Shown: in pieces, positions 35,315-45,364 of the stretch
Numbering within the stretch: position 1 is the first letter of the stretch
How the letters are laid out: each line of letters opens with the position of its first letter
From: Legionella norrlandica
GTDB lineage: Bacteria; Pseudomonadota; Gammaproteobacteria; Legionellales; Legionellaceae
Direction: 5' to 3'
NCBI RefSeq assembly: GCF_000770585.1
Contig: NZ_JNCF01000001.1
Coordinates: forward strand, 62,001-126,000
DNA: 64,000 bases
Translations under genes and position numbers: made by a program
Notes under the pieces: generated by a model
Told to the model about the DNA's origin: nothing
Database searches by the model: none
Seen by the model: only the letters and a program-made list of their open reading frames with translations

Positions 35315-36151
35315 ATGACCACTCCAACAACCACAAATTATGTCCATTTAGCAGCAGAATATATTAAGAAATTATGCCCCTCATTTAAACCAATAGTTGG
35401 TGTAGTATTGGGATCTGGACTTGGTCAATTTGCCGAGGAATTGGAAGATGCTACGTGTATCGAGTACGAAAACCTTCCCGGATTTCCCAAAACTACGGTG
35501 CACGGACATGGTGGAAAATTAATCTTAGGGTATTATGGACCTACAGCGGTTGTTTGCTTGCAAGGCCGTGCTCATACCTATGAAGGGGTGGAAAATTATG
35601 AGACTGTAAAAACCTATGTGAGAACATTGAAGCTATTAGGCTGTCAATATTTTATTGCAACTAATGCTTCTGGCTCACTTAGAGAAAACGTTGGACCAGG
35701 TGAATTAATGTTAATTACCGATCATATCAATTTTCAACCGAGTAATCCCCTAATTGGCCCTAATGATGAGGAATTTGGCCCCAGATTTTATCCTTTGGAT
35801 AACGCCTATGATGAAACCATGCGCAATGATTTATTGAATATTGCCAAAAAAAATTCAATTAATTTACATCAGGGAGTTTATATCTCTGTATTAGGGCCAA
35901 ATTACGAAACGGCTGCTGAGATTCGTGCTTTTAAATTACTAGGTGCGGATGCGGTCGGAATGTCTACAGTCCCTGAGGTATTAGTAGCCAATCATTGTGG
36001 TCTGCGTGTTGCAGTCATCGCAACCATAACGAACTATGCTACAGGCTTGGCAAAAACCAGCCATAATCATGATGAAGTGGTTAAAATGGCCTCTTCGGCA
36101 TCGAAAAAACTTAATACATTAATTAAACAATATATCCTGGAATTATCGTGA
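35315..36151 (+). CDS. punA: Purine nucleoside phosphorylase (trimeric, XapA/PunA type)
   Basis: 278 aa. Family motifs: VVLGSGLGQFAEE (phosphate-binding), GFPKTTVHGHGGKLILG, CLQGRAHTYEG (phosphate site RxH), ATNASGSL, ITDHINFQPSNPLIG, VLGPNYETAAEI and GADAVGMSTVPEV, followed by TNYATGL. Phosphorolysis of purine (deoxy)nucleosides gives base plus (deoxy)ribose-1-phosphate, which suits the deoC gene immediately downstream. Length and motifs are those of the trimeric PNP class rather than hexameric DeoD. Its stop overlaps the deoC start as GTGA. Confidence 0.94.
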   Translation: MTTPTTTNYVHLAAEYIKKLCPSFKPIVGVVLGSGLGQFAEELEDATCIEYENLPGFPKTTVHGHGGKLILGYYGPTAVVCLQGRAHTYEGVENYETVKTYVRTLKLLGCQYFIATNASGSLRENVGPGELMLITDHINFQPSNPLIGPNDEEFGPRFYPLDNAYDETMRNDLLNIAKKNSINLHQGVYISVLGPNYETAAEIRAFKLLGADAVGMSTVPEVLVANHCGLRVAVIATITNYATGLAKTSHNHDEVVKMASSASKKLNTLIKQYILELS

Positions 36152-36912
36152 GTATAGATAATCATTTCAATGATATTTTACATCGCCTTTTATGTTCCAA
36201 TGACAACCCAATAGTCACAAAAGATCAATTGATACAATGTATTGATTTGACATTATTGGAAGAAAATGCCTCCCCAGAGGCTTTGCACCAGCTAAAAGAT
36301 CAGTCCCGTATCAATCATGTTGCTGCCGTTTGTGTCTTACCCAAACATCTTCATGAATTTCATCATCACCCTGAAATCAAATTAGCTACTGTTATCAACT
36401 TCCCACATGGAGACGAGAGTTTATTGGCTTGCCTAACGGACCTAGATAATGCCATTCAGTTAGGTGCCCAGGAAATAGATTACGTCCTCCCCTACCAACA
36501 CTATTTAACAGGAAACAAGCAAAAAGCACTGAATCATTGTGATGTCATTATTCAGACTTGCAAAAAATATCAAGTGACTTTAAAAATAATCTTAGAGACT
36601 GGAGCCTTTCCAGACATGGAAAGTATCTATCAAGTTTCTACAGAACTCATTACTCTGGGAGGTCGTTTTCTAAAATCTTCAACTGGAAAAACTCCTCTAG
36701 GAGCTACTTTAGCAGCTGTCTTTGCAATCGCTTCTGCCATTAAAGACTCCTCTGAGTCCTCCTGTGGTATTAAAGTATCTGGGGGCATCAAAACGCCTCA
36801 TCAAGCACAACAATATGCGCAACTCGTTGAATTAATAATGGAAAAAACTATTCATAACGATTGGTTTCGCATAGGGGCCAGCAGCCTGCTCAATGAGCTA
36901 ACAAAATGTTGA
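36148..36912 (+). CDS. deoC: Deoxyribose-phosphate aldolase
   Basis: 254 aa, GTG start overlapping punA. The Schiff-base lysine is in GGRFLKSSTGKTPLG, with KVSGGIKTPHQA as the second active-site lysine region and CIDLTLLEENA at the N-terminus. Splits deoxyribose-5-phosphate to acetaldehyde and glyceraldehyde-3-phosphate, feeding salvaged nucleoside sugar into glycolysis. Close in size to E. coli DeoC (259). A phosphopentomutase gene (deoB) is not in this cluster, so it must be elsewhere. Confidence 0.95.
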   Translation: MSIDNHFNDILHRLLCSNDNPIVTKDQLIQCIDLTLLEENASPEALHQLKDQSRINHVAAVCVLPKHLHEFHHHPEIKLATVINFPHGDESLLACLTDLDNAIQLGAQEIDYVLPYQHYLTGNKQKALNHCDVIIQTCKKYQVTLKIILETGAFPDMESIYQVSTELITLGGRFLKSSTGKTPLGATLAAVFAIASAIKDSSESSCGIKVSGGIKTPHQAQQYAQLVELIMEKTIHNDWFRIGASSLLNELTKC

Positions 36913-36992
36913 AACATCCGAGCCCATACCCTGATGTAATATAGTTGCTATTCTATGTTAATATAGTCAGACAAAGTCACAGGGAAATTTTG

Positions 36993-38763
36993 ATGAAATT
37001 AGGGATAATACTTTTTAGCTGCGCTATAGGAATATTAGGGACATTAGCTTCTCACGCCAAACCTACCACCTTAAAATCAGAAAACTCTTACTGCCTTCCC
37101 AACCAGTCCTGTTGGCCAACCCAATCAGAATGGGAGGCTCTTAACAAACAAGTTAATGGTCATCTGATAAAAGGCAACAGCTTTTTATTACCTTGTATCA
37201 AAGAATCTAAAAGTGAAGCGTGTAAAAAGACTTTTGAAGAAATTAAAAACCCTTTTTATTTAGAGGAACAACCTACTGCAACACAAACTATTGGATGGTA
37301 TAAAGCGTGGAATGCTAAAGTAAGCCCTTACATCGTCATTGCCGAAACAGCCCAAGAAATAGCCGACGCAGTAAAATTTGCTCACAAGCATCATATCAAA
37401 ATAGTAGTAAAAGGCACTGGGCATGATTACCTTGGGCGATCGAGCGCCCCGGATTCTTTGTTGATTTGGACACATTCCATGAGGAAAACAAAAATTGAAG
37501 ATCACTTCATTCCCCAAGGCTGTCCAGCTAACTATCAAAGTGTTCCTGCTGTAAGTGCTGAGGCGGGCACTAGATGGTTAGAAGCCTATAAAGAAGTAGT
37601 GGTTAACCACGGACGTATGTTCAGGGTGGAGGGTGCACCTCTGTCGGAGTAGCCGGTGGATTTATTCAAGGCGGAGGGTTTGGCAGTTTTTCTAAAAAAT
37701 ATGGAACGGGAGCTGCAGGCATTTTAGAAGCTGAAATTATTACTGCTGATGGATCGATACTTGTCGCCAATGGATGTCAAAATCAAGATTTATATTGGGC
37801 ACTGAAAGGGGGCGGTGGTGGCACTTATGGCATAGTCAGTAAAATTACATTGGCAACTCATCCATTGCCAAAAATATTTGGTGCGTTAACAGGCACTATT
37901 ACCGCCAAATCAGATCAAGATTTTAAAAAACTTATCAATTACTTTAGTAATTTTTATAGAGAAAAACTGCATAATGAACATTGGGGTGAACAAATTATAT
38001 TAGGTCCTGACAATACAATGAAACTGGCTTTGGTTTTCCAGGGAATGGATGAAGCTCAAGTTGACCAATTATGGCAGCCTTTCAAAACATGGTTGTCTCA
38101 AAGACCGGAGCATTATCAATTTACTATTAATAGATTAGCTCTCCCAGCAAGGAAATTCTGGGATTACGATTATCTAAGTAAAAACCTACCTAATTATATT
38201 GTTATTAATAAACAAAAAAATGCTCCCTATGGGGAATTTTGGTGGGTTGGAAATCAATCGGAAGTTTCCATTTATTTAACTCATTATCAATCAGGGTATT
38301 TGCCCTACTCTCTTTTTCAAAAAGAATTCGCCAATCCATTGTCTGAGACATTATTTGAAGCATCACGTCTCACTGCATTATCCTTGCATTTCAATAAAGG
38401 CTTATCTGGAGCTTCTCTGCAGGCCATTGAAAGGCAAAAGAAAACATCAATGAATCCTGCCGTATTGGATGCTGTGGCCTTGGTCACAATAAGCGGGGGA
38501 CAACAATATGCCTTCCCTGATATCGCTGGGCATCAGCCTGATTTAGAGAAAGCAGAAATTTCTGCAAAAAATGCCCGAAAGGCTATGGAATTAATACATA
38601 ACCTATGTCCTAATGCAGGACTTACGGTAATGAAGCAGATTATAACCTCAAGAATTGGCAAAATGCTTTGTGGGGTGCCAATTATAAAAAGCTATTGCAA
38701 ATAAAACATCGGTATGATCCTGAAAATTTGTTCAGTTGTCACCACTGTGTTGGAAGTGAATAA
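36993..38763 (+). pseudogene. Secreted FAD-binding (BBE-type) oxidoreductase, two frameshifts
   Basis: Start at 36993 gives a signal peptide (MKLGIILFSCAIGILGTLAS). The FAD-binding PCMH-type half is recognised from VKGTGHDYLGRS and, in the second frame, GGCTSVGVAGGFIQGGGFGS and YWALKGGGGGTYGIVSKI. The C-terminal BBE segment appears in the third frame: YGNEADYNLKNWQNALWG, YDPENLFSCHHCVGSE to the stop at 38763. Two single-base losses explain the split: near 37615 (CGT-ATG should read CGN-TAT) and near 38618-38621 (GGA-ACT lost an A). With both restored the protein is about 590 aa, as expected. Such enzymes oxidise sugars, alcohols or alkaloids; the substrate is unknown. No other decay is seen. 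Confidence 0.85.
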
Positions 38764-38842
38764 AAATTAATTAATAATTTTCGAAATCTCAGTTAGAATA
38801 ATGAGGCAAAATGAATTAATGAGCATTGGAGTTTAAATTACT

Positions 38843-39241
38843 ATGGGTAAAATGATATTTAAATCTATTTCTGTATTGCTATTAGGCCTATTTTTTATTG
38901 GTTGTAGCAGAGATCTTCCCCCTGGTGAATACGATGCCAATGAAATAGGTAAAATCAAAAAAGTTATACCAGGGGTGATTATTTCCAAACGTCCTGTTAA
39001 CTTACATCGACAAAATGCCGACGCCAATCTCCATGTAAAAGGTGGCGCCGATGCCAACTTGATAGATGGTGGCGGCTATAACCAAACTCATGGTGTGGAG
39101 TATGTTATCAAGTTGAACTCAGGTAGCATTATTTCAGTAGTTCAGGCAGAAGATTTGAAGTTAAAAACCAAGCAAAAAATTCTGGTCATTTATGGAAGAC
39201 ATACCCGTGTAGTAGCTGACAATGGCAGCGACGTGTATTAA
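38843..39241 (+). CDS. SlyB/Pcp-like outer-membrane lipoprotein lacking the glycine zipper
   Basis: 132 aa with a lipobox: signal helix then LLGLFFIGC with C22 as lipidation site. The mature ends resemble SlyB: IGKIKKVIPGVIISKRPVNL matches the SlyB N-terminal beta-strands (VQNVSYGTIVNVRPVQI), and HGVEYVIKLNSGSIISVVQA matches its C-terminal part (QGVELEIRKDDGNTIMVVQK). Between them SlyB has a ~45-residue glycine-zipper membrane segment; here it is replaced by a short hydrophilic, Asp/Asn/Gly-rich loop (ADANLHVKGGADANLIDGGG). So the protein is probably a lipid-anchored periplasmic or outer-membrane protein, but should not span or oligomerise in the membrane as SlyB does. Function unknown. Stands alone. 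Confidence 0.7.
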   Translation: MGKMIFKSISVLLLGLFFIGCSRDLPPGEYDANEIGKIKKVIPGVIISKRPVNLHRQNADANLHVKGGADANLIDGGGYNQTHGVEYVIKLNSGSIISVVQAEDLKLKTKQKILVIYGRHTRVVADNGSDVY

Positions 39242-39397
39242 TTACCAAGAATATTGTAGGTTGGGTCATTTTTGACCAACAAACTCTTTAAGGACGAAAT
39301 GTTAAGGAAGCTGTGCTTGTTACATCCGAGTTTTTTCGAGAACCGCTTCCTAAAAAGCCGATCCTATTCATCGCTTGTACATCACTCAAGCTAATAA

Positions 39398-39751
39398 CTA
39401 CATCATCCTTTTTATTTTCTGATTTTTAATGATTCCATTCGGAGCTATTAAAATTGAAAAACGCTGCATTAATGGCTTTCGCATTCGACATGGCATATCA
39501 GATACTGACATACCATCCCTGGTCAGAACAATCGTGTCATAAGTATATCTTTTAACAGAGGTAGGCATCCCTTTTAAACTTGCTAAGGCAAACATGCTAA
39601 ATGTTCTTGCTAGTTTATCATCATTCACATATTTATGAATAAAATATACCATGGGATTTACGTATAAAGTACGAACTGCGGAATCCAGAATATGGTATGA
39701 AATATCGATAATTTTTTTGGAAAGTAAGTAGATACTATCCTTTAGTATCAA
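39398..39751 (-). CDS. Doubtful small ORF after the FecR gene
   Basis: 117 codons from a TTG that overlaps the FecR-gene stop (ATTTTGATA). The translation (start MILKDSIYLLSKKIIDISYH) shows no signal peptide, membrane segment or family I recognise. The end has a basic stretch (KNQKIKRMM). It is long enough to be worth noting and would be translationally coupled, but could equally be chance coding or a decayed gene. No ribosome binding site apart from the coupled context. Confidence 0.3.
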   Translation of the reverse strand: MILKDSIYLLSKKIIDISYHILDSAVRTLYVNPMVYFIHKYVNDDKLARTFSMFALASLKGMPTSVKRYTYDTIVLTRDGMSVSDMPCRMRKPLMQRFSILIAPNGIIKNQKIKRMM

Positions 39752-40566
39752 AATGGGCTTGTACAGCTCAAGATACTAACTTCTGCTGTCTCTATAACTG
39801 CTATTGCTTCTGCCTCGCTACTTGATGCTTCTGCTACCGTTTGGGTATTATCGATTAAACCGATCGCTTCAGCAGCAGTTTCTGGAGTTTCAGCACTAGT
39901 ACCGTCCGTCCCGCTCTCCACTTCCTCTTGCTCGCTTATAGACCTTGCTTCAGTGCGTTCTTCTGTAGTTTCAGCAATACTTCCCTCAGCTCCTGTTACT
40001 GTTTCTACTCTGCCTCCTTGAGGAAATGGAGCATGCCTTATTCCCTCGTTTGTAGCAAGAATACTGTCTCCAGCATTCATTAATACACTACCTACTGCTT
40101 GATTACCAGATATGGTACCTGAGATAGTACCAGATTTTAATTCCACATAGGTCTTATCAGATGCTGGAACATAAGCGGAACATTCAGTTCCGAGTATAGC
40201 AAGAGCAATGACGGGTGTTTTTAAAGTTTCTTTGGATTTGCCCGTCGTTTTAAATTTGATCTTTCCTGTATCTAATTCCGCAGCAACCTGTATATCCGAG
40301 GGTTTAGAAGAATAAGCTAAAATCTTATAATTAGAATTTTCACCAATATTTACTAAAGTTCCATTATTGTATTTAATATTGGCTAAAGCTCCTTTTCCGG
40401 TAATAACTGCATCACCAACATCTAAAGAAGAGCCTCGAGAGAGTGTACGCTCTATCCCATTTCTGTTTGCCACCACTTTTTTTGAGGTAAATAATACTGT
40501 AGCTACTGACTTGGCAAAGACACTATTTATCCCCAAAATTAAACATATCAAAATAAGTTTTTTCAT
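39748..40566 (-). CDS. FecR-domain exported protein
   Basis: 273 aa from the ATG at 40566, giving a signal peptide (MKKLILICLILGINSVFA). The FecR domain spans ~25-170: ATVLFTSKKVVANRNGIERT, GSSLDVGDAVITGKGALANI, YNNGTLVNIGENSNYKI, and TGKIKFKTTGKSKETLKTPV with IALAILGTECSAYVP. This is the stand-alone FecR type seen next to CHASE2 or adhesin genes, not the iron-siderophore regulator with a TM helix. The C-terminal ~100 residues are acidic, Glu/Thr/Ser/Ala-rich low complexity (EAEAIAVIETAE). An upstream ATG at 40626 would overlap the previous gene and spoil the signal peptide. In the same operon as a CHASE2-adenylate cyclase. Confidence 0.85.
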   Translation of the reverse strand: MKKLILICLILGINSVFAKSVATVLFTSKKVVANRNGIERTLSRGSSLDVGDAVITGKGALANIKYNNGTLVNIGENSNYKILAYSSKPSDIQVAAELDTGKIKFKTTGKSKETLKTPVIALAILGTECSAYVPASDKTYVELKSGTISGTISGNQAVGSVLMNAGDSILATNEGIRHAPFPQGGRVETVTGAEGSIAETTEERTEARSISEQEEVESGTDGTSAETPETAAEAIGLIDNTQTVAEASSSEAEAIAVIETAEVSILSCTSPF

Positions 40567-40573
40567 ATTTTCC

Positions 40574-41071
40574 TTAGAGTCTGTTATTGAGGTAAAACTG
40601 TTTGAGATGTAATGAAAAAGAGACACCTTGGATATTCAGGATAAAAGACACTGTAGTTTGTCGATTATCTATTTTTATGAATACCTGTTTGCCATTAGTT
40701 TGTGGTGCCATAGGCTTTGGGCAAAGACTGATTGTACAACTTCCCCGCGAAGAGGCTGTGCATGGGGTTTCGTCTACTAATGATTCACCAGCAGTAGTAC
40801 TGAAAGTCGCCGTGCTCCCAGAATTATTAGATACTGTAATATAACCGCATGCATCTGGAAACTCAATATTTAGGTTAATAGTGCAATCCTGCAAAAATTT
40901 GTTAGCGCAAGGACGGATTATAGTCTGTCCATTTGAGGTGACACTTTTTATGGATATAATTTCCAGCTCTCCTGAGCTGTATGATTTTTCTGCCCAGGAA
41001 GTTTGCATAGACAAAGAAAATAGTGCACAGACTGCGAGTAATATTGATCCTTTTAATTGATTTTTAATCAT
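40574..41071 (-). CDS. Small exported protein of unknown function
   Basis: 165 aa with a signal peptide (KGSILLAVCALFSLSMQTSW then A). The mature part has six cysteines (CANKFLQDC, DACG, TPCTASSRGSCTISLC), consistent with a disulfide-stabilised periplasmic or surface domain. Beta-strand-like, no family recognised. It lies 25 bp after the CHASE2-cyclase and 7 bp before the FecR gene, thus in the same operon. It could be a sensing partner for the membrane cyclase or the FecR protein. Confidence 0.7.
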   Translation of the reverse strand: MIKNQLKGSILLAVCALFSLSMQTSWAEKSYSSGELEIISIKSVTSNGQTIIRPCANKFLQDCTINLNIEFPDACGYITVSNNSGSTATFSTTAGESLVDETPCTASSRGSCTISLCPKPMAPQTNGKQVFIKIDNRQTTVSFILNIQGVSFSLHLKQFYLNNRL

Positions 41072-41096
41072 AATTCATCCTTAATACTAGCCTTAC

Positions 41097-43330
41097 TTAT
41101 TTTCGCATATGAAAATAAACCCCATTCCAATCTTTCGGTGGAGGATTATTTTTGAATGCTTTTATACGTTCAAGATACATATGATACAAGTAGATTTCAG
41201 GCCTTTGCTTTTTTAGTTCTGTAAACTTGCTTTCTGCTTCAGACCAGTTTTGTTTATAATAATCTCTCAATGCATTTTGATATAATTCTAATTCCATCAA
41301 AACTTCAGGTGATACCTTTGTAACAATACCCAGAGGTTGGTAGATAGTCAATGCACTTTTACGCCCTTTCACAGTTACTTTATCTATGGGTCGCCATACC
41401 AATTCATTCTGGTTAGCACGCGTCGCTTCATTAACTAATATCTTGACTTGATAGAATCTGGTTAAGTCTTGCAATCGCGAACCAAGGTTAACCGTATCTC
41501 CGAGAACGGTGTAAGCACGTCTAAATTCAGATCCCATATCTCCGACATTCATGGGACCAGAAGCGATTCCTACACACAAATCAACAGTTGGTAATCCTTG
41601 TTCTTTCATTTGAGCATTAATGCCTGGCAAATGATCAAATATTGCAAAAGTAGCCATAAGGGCATGATAAGCATGATCCTTATCTTCTATTGGGGCTCCC
41701 CAAAAAGCAATGACCATATCCCCCACGTATTTATCTATCGTGCCTCTGTGTTCGAAAATAATTTTGGTTATCGGTGTGAAAAAAGTATTTAATAAATGTT
41801 TGACTTCAATTGCATCTAAAGATTCGCTCAAGGTCGTAAAATTGACTATATCAATAAAAAGTACACTCATGTCACGAGTTTCTCCTTCCATGCTATATTG
41901 CTCAGGAGACTCTATGAGCTCTTTTACATATTCTTCAGGAACATATTGTCCAAATAAATAGCTTATTTTTCTTTTTTGTCGCCGCTCAATGAAATAGGAA
42001 TAAGAAAAACTGAGTAACGCTTGCAAAGTAACAAGTATTAATAAAGAAGCTGGCGGTACATAGATGTTTCCCCACATTAAAAAAGAAATAGCTCCTACCA
42101 AGATACCGACTATTACTATTAATGTTATGATGAACTTTCCAATAACTCCAAAAGAAAGAAATAGTAGGGTTAAAATAATTCCAAATAAAATAAAATAAAT
42201 CAACCCTTGCATAGAATGCCAATTAAATTCTGCAATAATCTGTTGTGCTATAATCGCTTTAACTATATTCCCAACAAGCTCAACCCCAGGAAATAATTGA
42301 GCAACGGGAGATTGGTGCAAATCGGATAAGAGGGTCATTGAAGAACCGATTACAGCAATACTTCCAACTAATTCATCCGGGTTGAACTTATTGTTTAATA
42401 TATCTGTGGCCGAATAATAATTCAAAGTACCCGCCTTACCCCAAAATGGGATGAGGAGCTGGGCTTTCGCATTGACAGGAATTTTTATCCCATCAAGCTG
42501 TATTTCAGTAAGTTGACCTTTATGTTTTATCAAATCAACATGATTGATTAATAAGTAGTTCATTACTATAGCCAGTGGAAGACTTGGATAAAGGTAATTG
42601 TTATAATTAGCTAACACCAGCGCATGTCGTACTGTACCATCCTTATCGGGCAAATTAGTAACAAAGCCGGCTTTTGTTGCAGCTTCAATGAATATCTTGA
42701 GACTACCATCAAAGCCATAAAATCGATAAATGGGTAAGTTATCCGCTGTTAAATAGTTATTCTGGGCATCAGTCAAAGGGGGAGGTAACGCACCTTTTTT
42801 CACCTCGTTATCATGATGAAATAAAAATCCTAGGACAACACTTTTATCAAGCAAAGCATTAACAAACTGTTGATCATTGTCTATCTGACCAGCTATTTTA
42901 TCGAGAGAAGACATTAGTTGTTTATCAGGCTTGCTGATGATCCTCCTTAATTTTTCTTTTAGCCAATAGCATAATTGGTCTCAGGTTCCGACATAACTAT
43001 ATCTAAACCTATAGTAACCACTCCACTTCCCTTTAATTTATTGACCAGATTTGCCATTTTATCTCGAGGCCATGGCCACCTTCCTTCCTTTTGCACGGAT
43101 TTTTCATCAATATCAACAATTATCACTTGAGGAATTTGGGGATATTTATGCCAATTCAACCTGATAATTTGATCATAAATTTGGCCATCTAAATACTGGA
43201 TTATTGAGGTCAATAGAGGAATATTGAAAAATAAAGTAAGGAAAATAAATACAGTGCAAAGGAATCCTATAAAAAATTCAACCCATTTTGTATATTTTTT
43301 TCGTGAGAAAAAACGATGCTCCTTCACCAA
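41097..43330 (-). pseudogene. CHASE2-domain adenylate cyclase (class III), frameshifted
   Basis: N-terminal TM helix, then a CHASE2 extracytoplasmic sensor (QVIIVDIDEKSVQKEGRWPW, PRDKMANLV), three to four TM helices (near residues 375-450) and a class III cyclase domain. Metal-binding Asp residues are in VLFIDIVNFTTLSES and DKYVGDMVIAFWGAP; the purine-specifying Lys and Thr are in IDKYVGD and YTVLGDTVNLGSRL, which fits ATP and hence cAMP. One base is missing near 42964-42966: the first frame ends NYAIG-stop, while the second reads WLKEKLRRIISKPDKQLM upstream of its first ATG. Restored, the protein is ~744 aa. Operon: beta-barrel, this gene, a small exported protein, FecR. Confidence 0.85.
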
Positions 43331-43355
43331 TTGCTCTATCCTTCTCTATTTCTCT

Positions 43356-44378
43356 CTAACTAAATCGATATTCTAACCCTGCAACAGTTTGGTAACTCGC
43401 GAAAATTCTTCCTGCCTGATAATACCTTTCTTCCAAGCGGACAGTAAACTGCTTTTGTTTAAATGTAAAACCTCCACCCAATTTAAACCCATTTTTGTCC
43501 ATATTCAATTGAGGGAGAGAACCATTTATTGGTGCTGCAAATAAAGGGCGACTATTAGAAATATTTGCTACTTGAATTAAACCACCATTGATAAAAGGCG
43601 TTAGTTTGGAGTTGAGCTTATAACCTACCTCAGCTCCTTCCATCACGTAAGTTGTTTTGTTCGTTAGAGGAGTTACTACTTGAACAGGTTGGACAGGCTG
43701 AAAAAATAAAAAATAACTACCGCTATGGATTTGACTGTATAATAGACCAGCAAATGCTTTAAAATTGATTTTTTTCCCTTGTTTTCTATAAATTCCATTA
43801 AGACTGGTAAACCAGTTAGAATTGTCATGGTTGGATAGACCAAGAACTGGATTAGCAGTATCTAGTCCAATCCAGGTTGTAGAATTAATTTTGTTCTGGC
43901 CGTATCCAGCTGCTAAATCGACATCAAATTTCGATTGAGATTGGGATTTGAAGGACTTACGTAAATGCCCAAACAGTGTGTTGTTGTCGATGGATTGATA
44001 AGACTTTGTTAATGGGAATGGTAGCGCTAAAAATTGAGAGTTGACCTCTGTGTTTACTCTAAAAACATAGATACCGCCAGTCACAGAAGGGATGAACTGG
44101 ACATTGTCCCCTCCAACGGAATAAAGATTCGAATGCCCCTGGTATCGGTTAAAATTGAGGCCCGTTGTCGAATCAAAGTCAAAATCGATATAACTATAAA
44201 GAAATTCAGGAGTTATTTGCTGTAGAAAATTAGGGGATTGTTTAGCATTATTATCATTGTTGCTGGAAGCTTGCCGATCCAATGAGCTATTAATAGCATT
44301 CGTCGCATTTACCATTTGGCTCGTTATCATCACCGAGGTCATTAGCACAATGAGCTTTGTTTTCATCACTTCCGACAT
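43356..44378 (-). CDS. Outer-membrane beta-barrel protein
   Basis: 340 aa with a signal peptide (residues 1-25, KLIVLMTSVMITSQMVNA). The rest alternates short amphipathic strands with Gly/Asn turns, and the last residues RIFASYQTVAGLEYRFS fit a terminal beta-signal strand. Asn/Gln-rich linker at 28-48. It resembles the autotransporter beta-domain/OmpA-type 12-strand barrels of Legionella, but no passenger is attached, so it is likely a free porin or adhesin barrel. It is the first gene of the CHASE2-cyclase/FecR operon; its expression may be linked to that signalling system. Confidence 0.75.
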   Translation of the reverse strand: MSEVMKTKLIVLMTSVMITSQMVNATNAINSSLDRQASSNNDNNAKQSPNFLQQITPEFLYSYIDFDFDSTTGLNFNRYQGHSNLYSVGGDNVQFIPSVTGGIYVFRVNTEVNSQFLALPFPLTKSYQSIDNNTLFGHLRKSFKSQSQSKFDVDLAAGYGQNKINSTTWIGLDTANPVLGLSNHDNSNWFTSLNGIYRKQGKKINFKAFAGLLYSQIHSGSYFLFFQPVQPVQVVTPLTNKTTYVMEGAEVGYKLNSKLTPFINGGLIQVANISNSRPLFAAPINGSLPQLNMDKNGFKLGGGFTFKQKQFTVRLEERYYQAGRIFASYQTVAGLEYRFS

Positions 44379-44411
44379 CCTTTAATGCTTTGTAAAAAAA
44401 GTAATTAAACA

Positions 44412-44441
44412 ATCATAGCTATAAAATAGAGCGCTTTACAA
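44412..44441 (-). promoter_or_regulatory. Candidate promoter of the beta-barrel/CHASE2/FecR operon
   Basis: Minus strand: -35 TTGTAA (44436-44441), 18-bp spacer, -10 TATGAT (44412-44417), ending 34 bp before the ATG at 44378. Good -10, weak -35. Confidence 0.4.
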
Positions 44442-44515
44442 TAGCTTAATAAATAAAGAATAAAGCTTGTCTCTTATAACTGATTTCTGTGCAGGCATAC
44501 ACTTATTTCTATTTA

Positions 44516-45364
44516 TTAAAGAAATCCTACCCCCACTGCAAACCACATAACTAATCCGTAATAGGAACTAATCAAAAATGCTTTAAAACAATTCTCAGGA
44601 ACTCTCGCATAAATTAATTTCTGCTGATAAATCAAAATCGGTGTGGCAGCAAGCCAAAAACAATAAAAAAACCATTCCACATTATTCTTAATCCCCCAAA
44701 CCAGCCATAAAAAATGAAAGAAACATTGTAATAAAGCAATTATTAATCGGTCATAGTTAGCAAAATAAATTGCTGTTGATTTTATTCCTATTTTTAAATC
44801 ATCAGCCTTATCTGTCATGGCATACATAGTGTCATAAGCCATAATCCAGGCAAAATTAATTAAGAACAATAAAATAAAGTTACTGCTTAAAATCTGCTCT
44901 GAAGCTATAAATGCCATAGGAATTCCCAGAGAAAAAGCAACTCCTAATACCATTTGGGGCATATTTAAAAATCTTTTACAGAATGGATATAGAAAGATAA
45001 TAGCTACCGCAATAAGTGCCAAATAAAAGCAATAAATAGGCAATTCTAACAGCAGAAGTAATGAGGCAAAAAGTAATACAAACAACAACCCAAAGGCTTC
45101 ATGGAGACTCACTTCGCCGGAGGTTAATGGCCGCAATTTAGTCCGAGCTACATACCTATCAAGATTCCTGTCGGCTATGTCATTAACAATACAACCCGCC
45201 GAACGCATAAATATTGTGCCTAATAAAAAAAGCACAAGCAAATTAAACGGAGGGACGCCTTGATTGGCAATCCAGAGCCCCCAAGCCGTAGGATACCAAA
45301 GCAATAAAATTCCTATTGGTTTATCCAGGCGTAACAATCGCACATAAGAACCCCAAGGAATCAT
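44516..45364 (-). CDS. ubiA: 4-hydroxybenzoate polyprenyltransferase
   Basis: 282 aa membrane prenyltransferase of ubiquinone synthesis. The first Asp-rich motif is NDIADRNLD and the second YDTMYAMTDKADD, which bind Mg-pyrophosphate. Eight to nine TM helices are evident. N-terminus LLRLDKPIGILLLWYPTAWG is highly typical of UbiA. It transfers the octaprenyl chain to 4-hydroxybenzoate, the product of ubiC directly upstream; the genes overlap by 4 bp (ATGA). Confidence 0.96.
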   Translation of the reverse strand: MIPWGSYVRLLRLDKPIGILLLWYPTAWGLWIANQGVPPFNLLVLFLLGTIFMRSAGCIVNDIADRNLDRYVARTKLRPLTSGEVSLHEAFGLLFVLLFASLLLLLELPIYCFYLALIAVAIIFLYPFCKRFLNMPQMVLGVAFSLGIPMAFIASEQILSSNFILLFLINFAWIMAYDTMYAMTDKADDLKIGIKSTAIYFANYDRLIIALLQCFFHFLWLVWGIKNNVEWFFYCFWLAATPILIYQQKLIYARVPENCFKAFLISSYYGLVMWFAVGVGFL

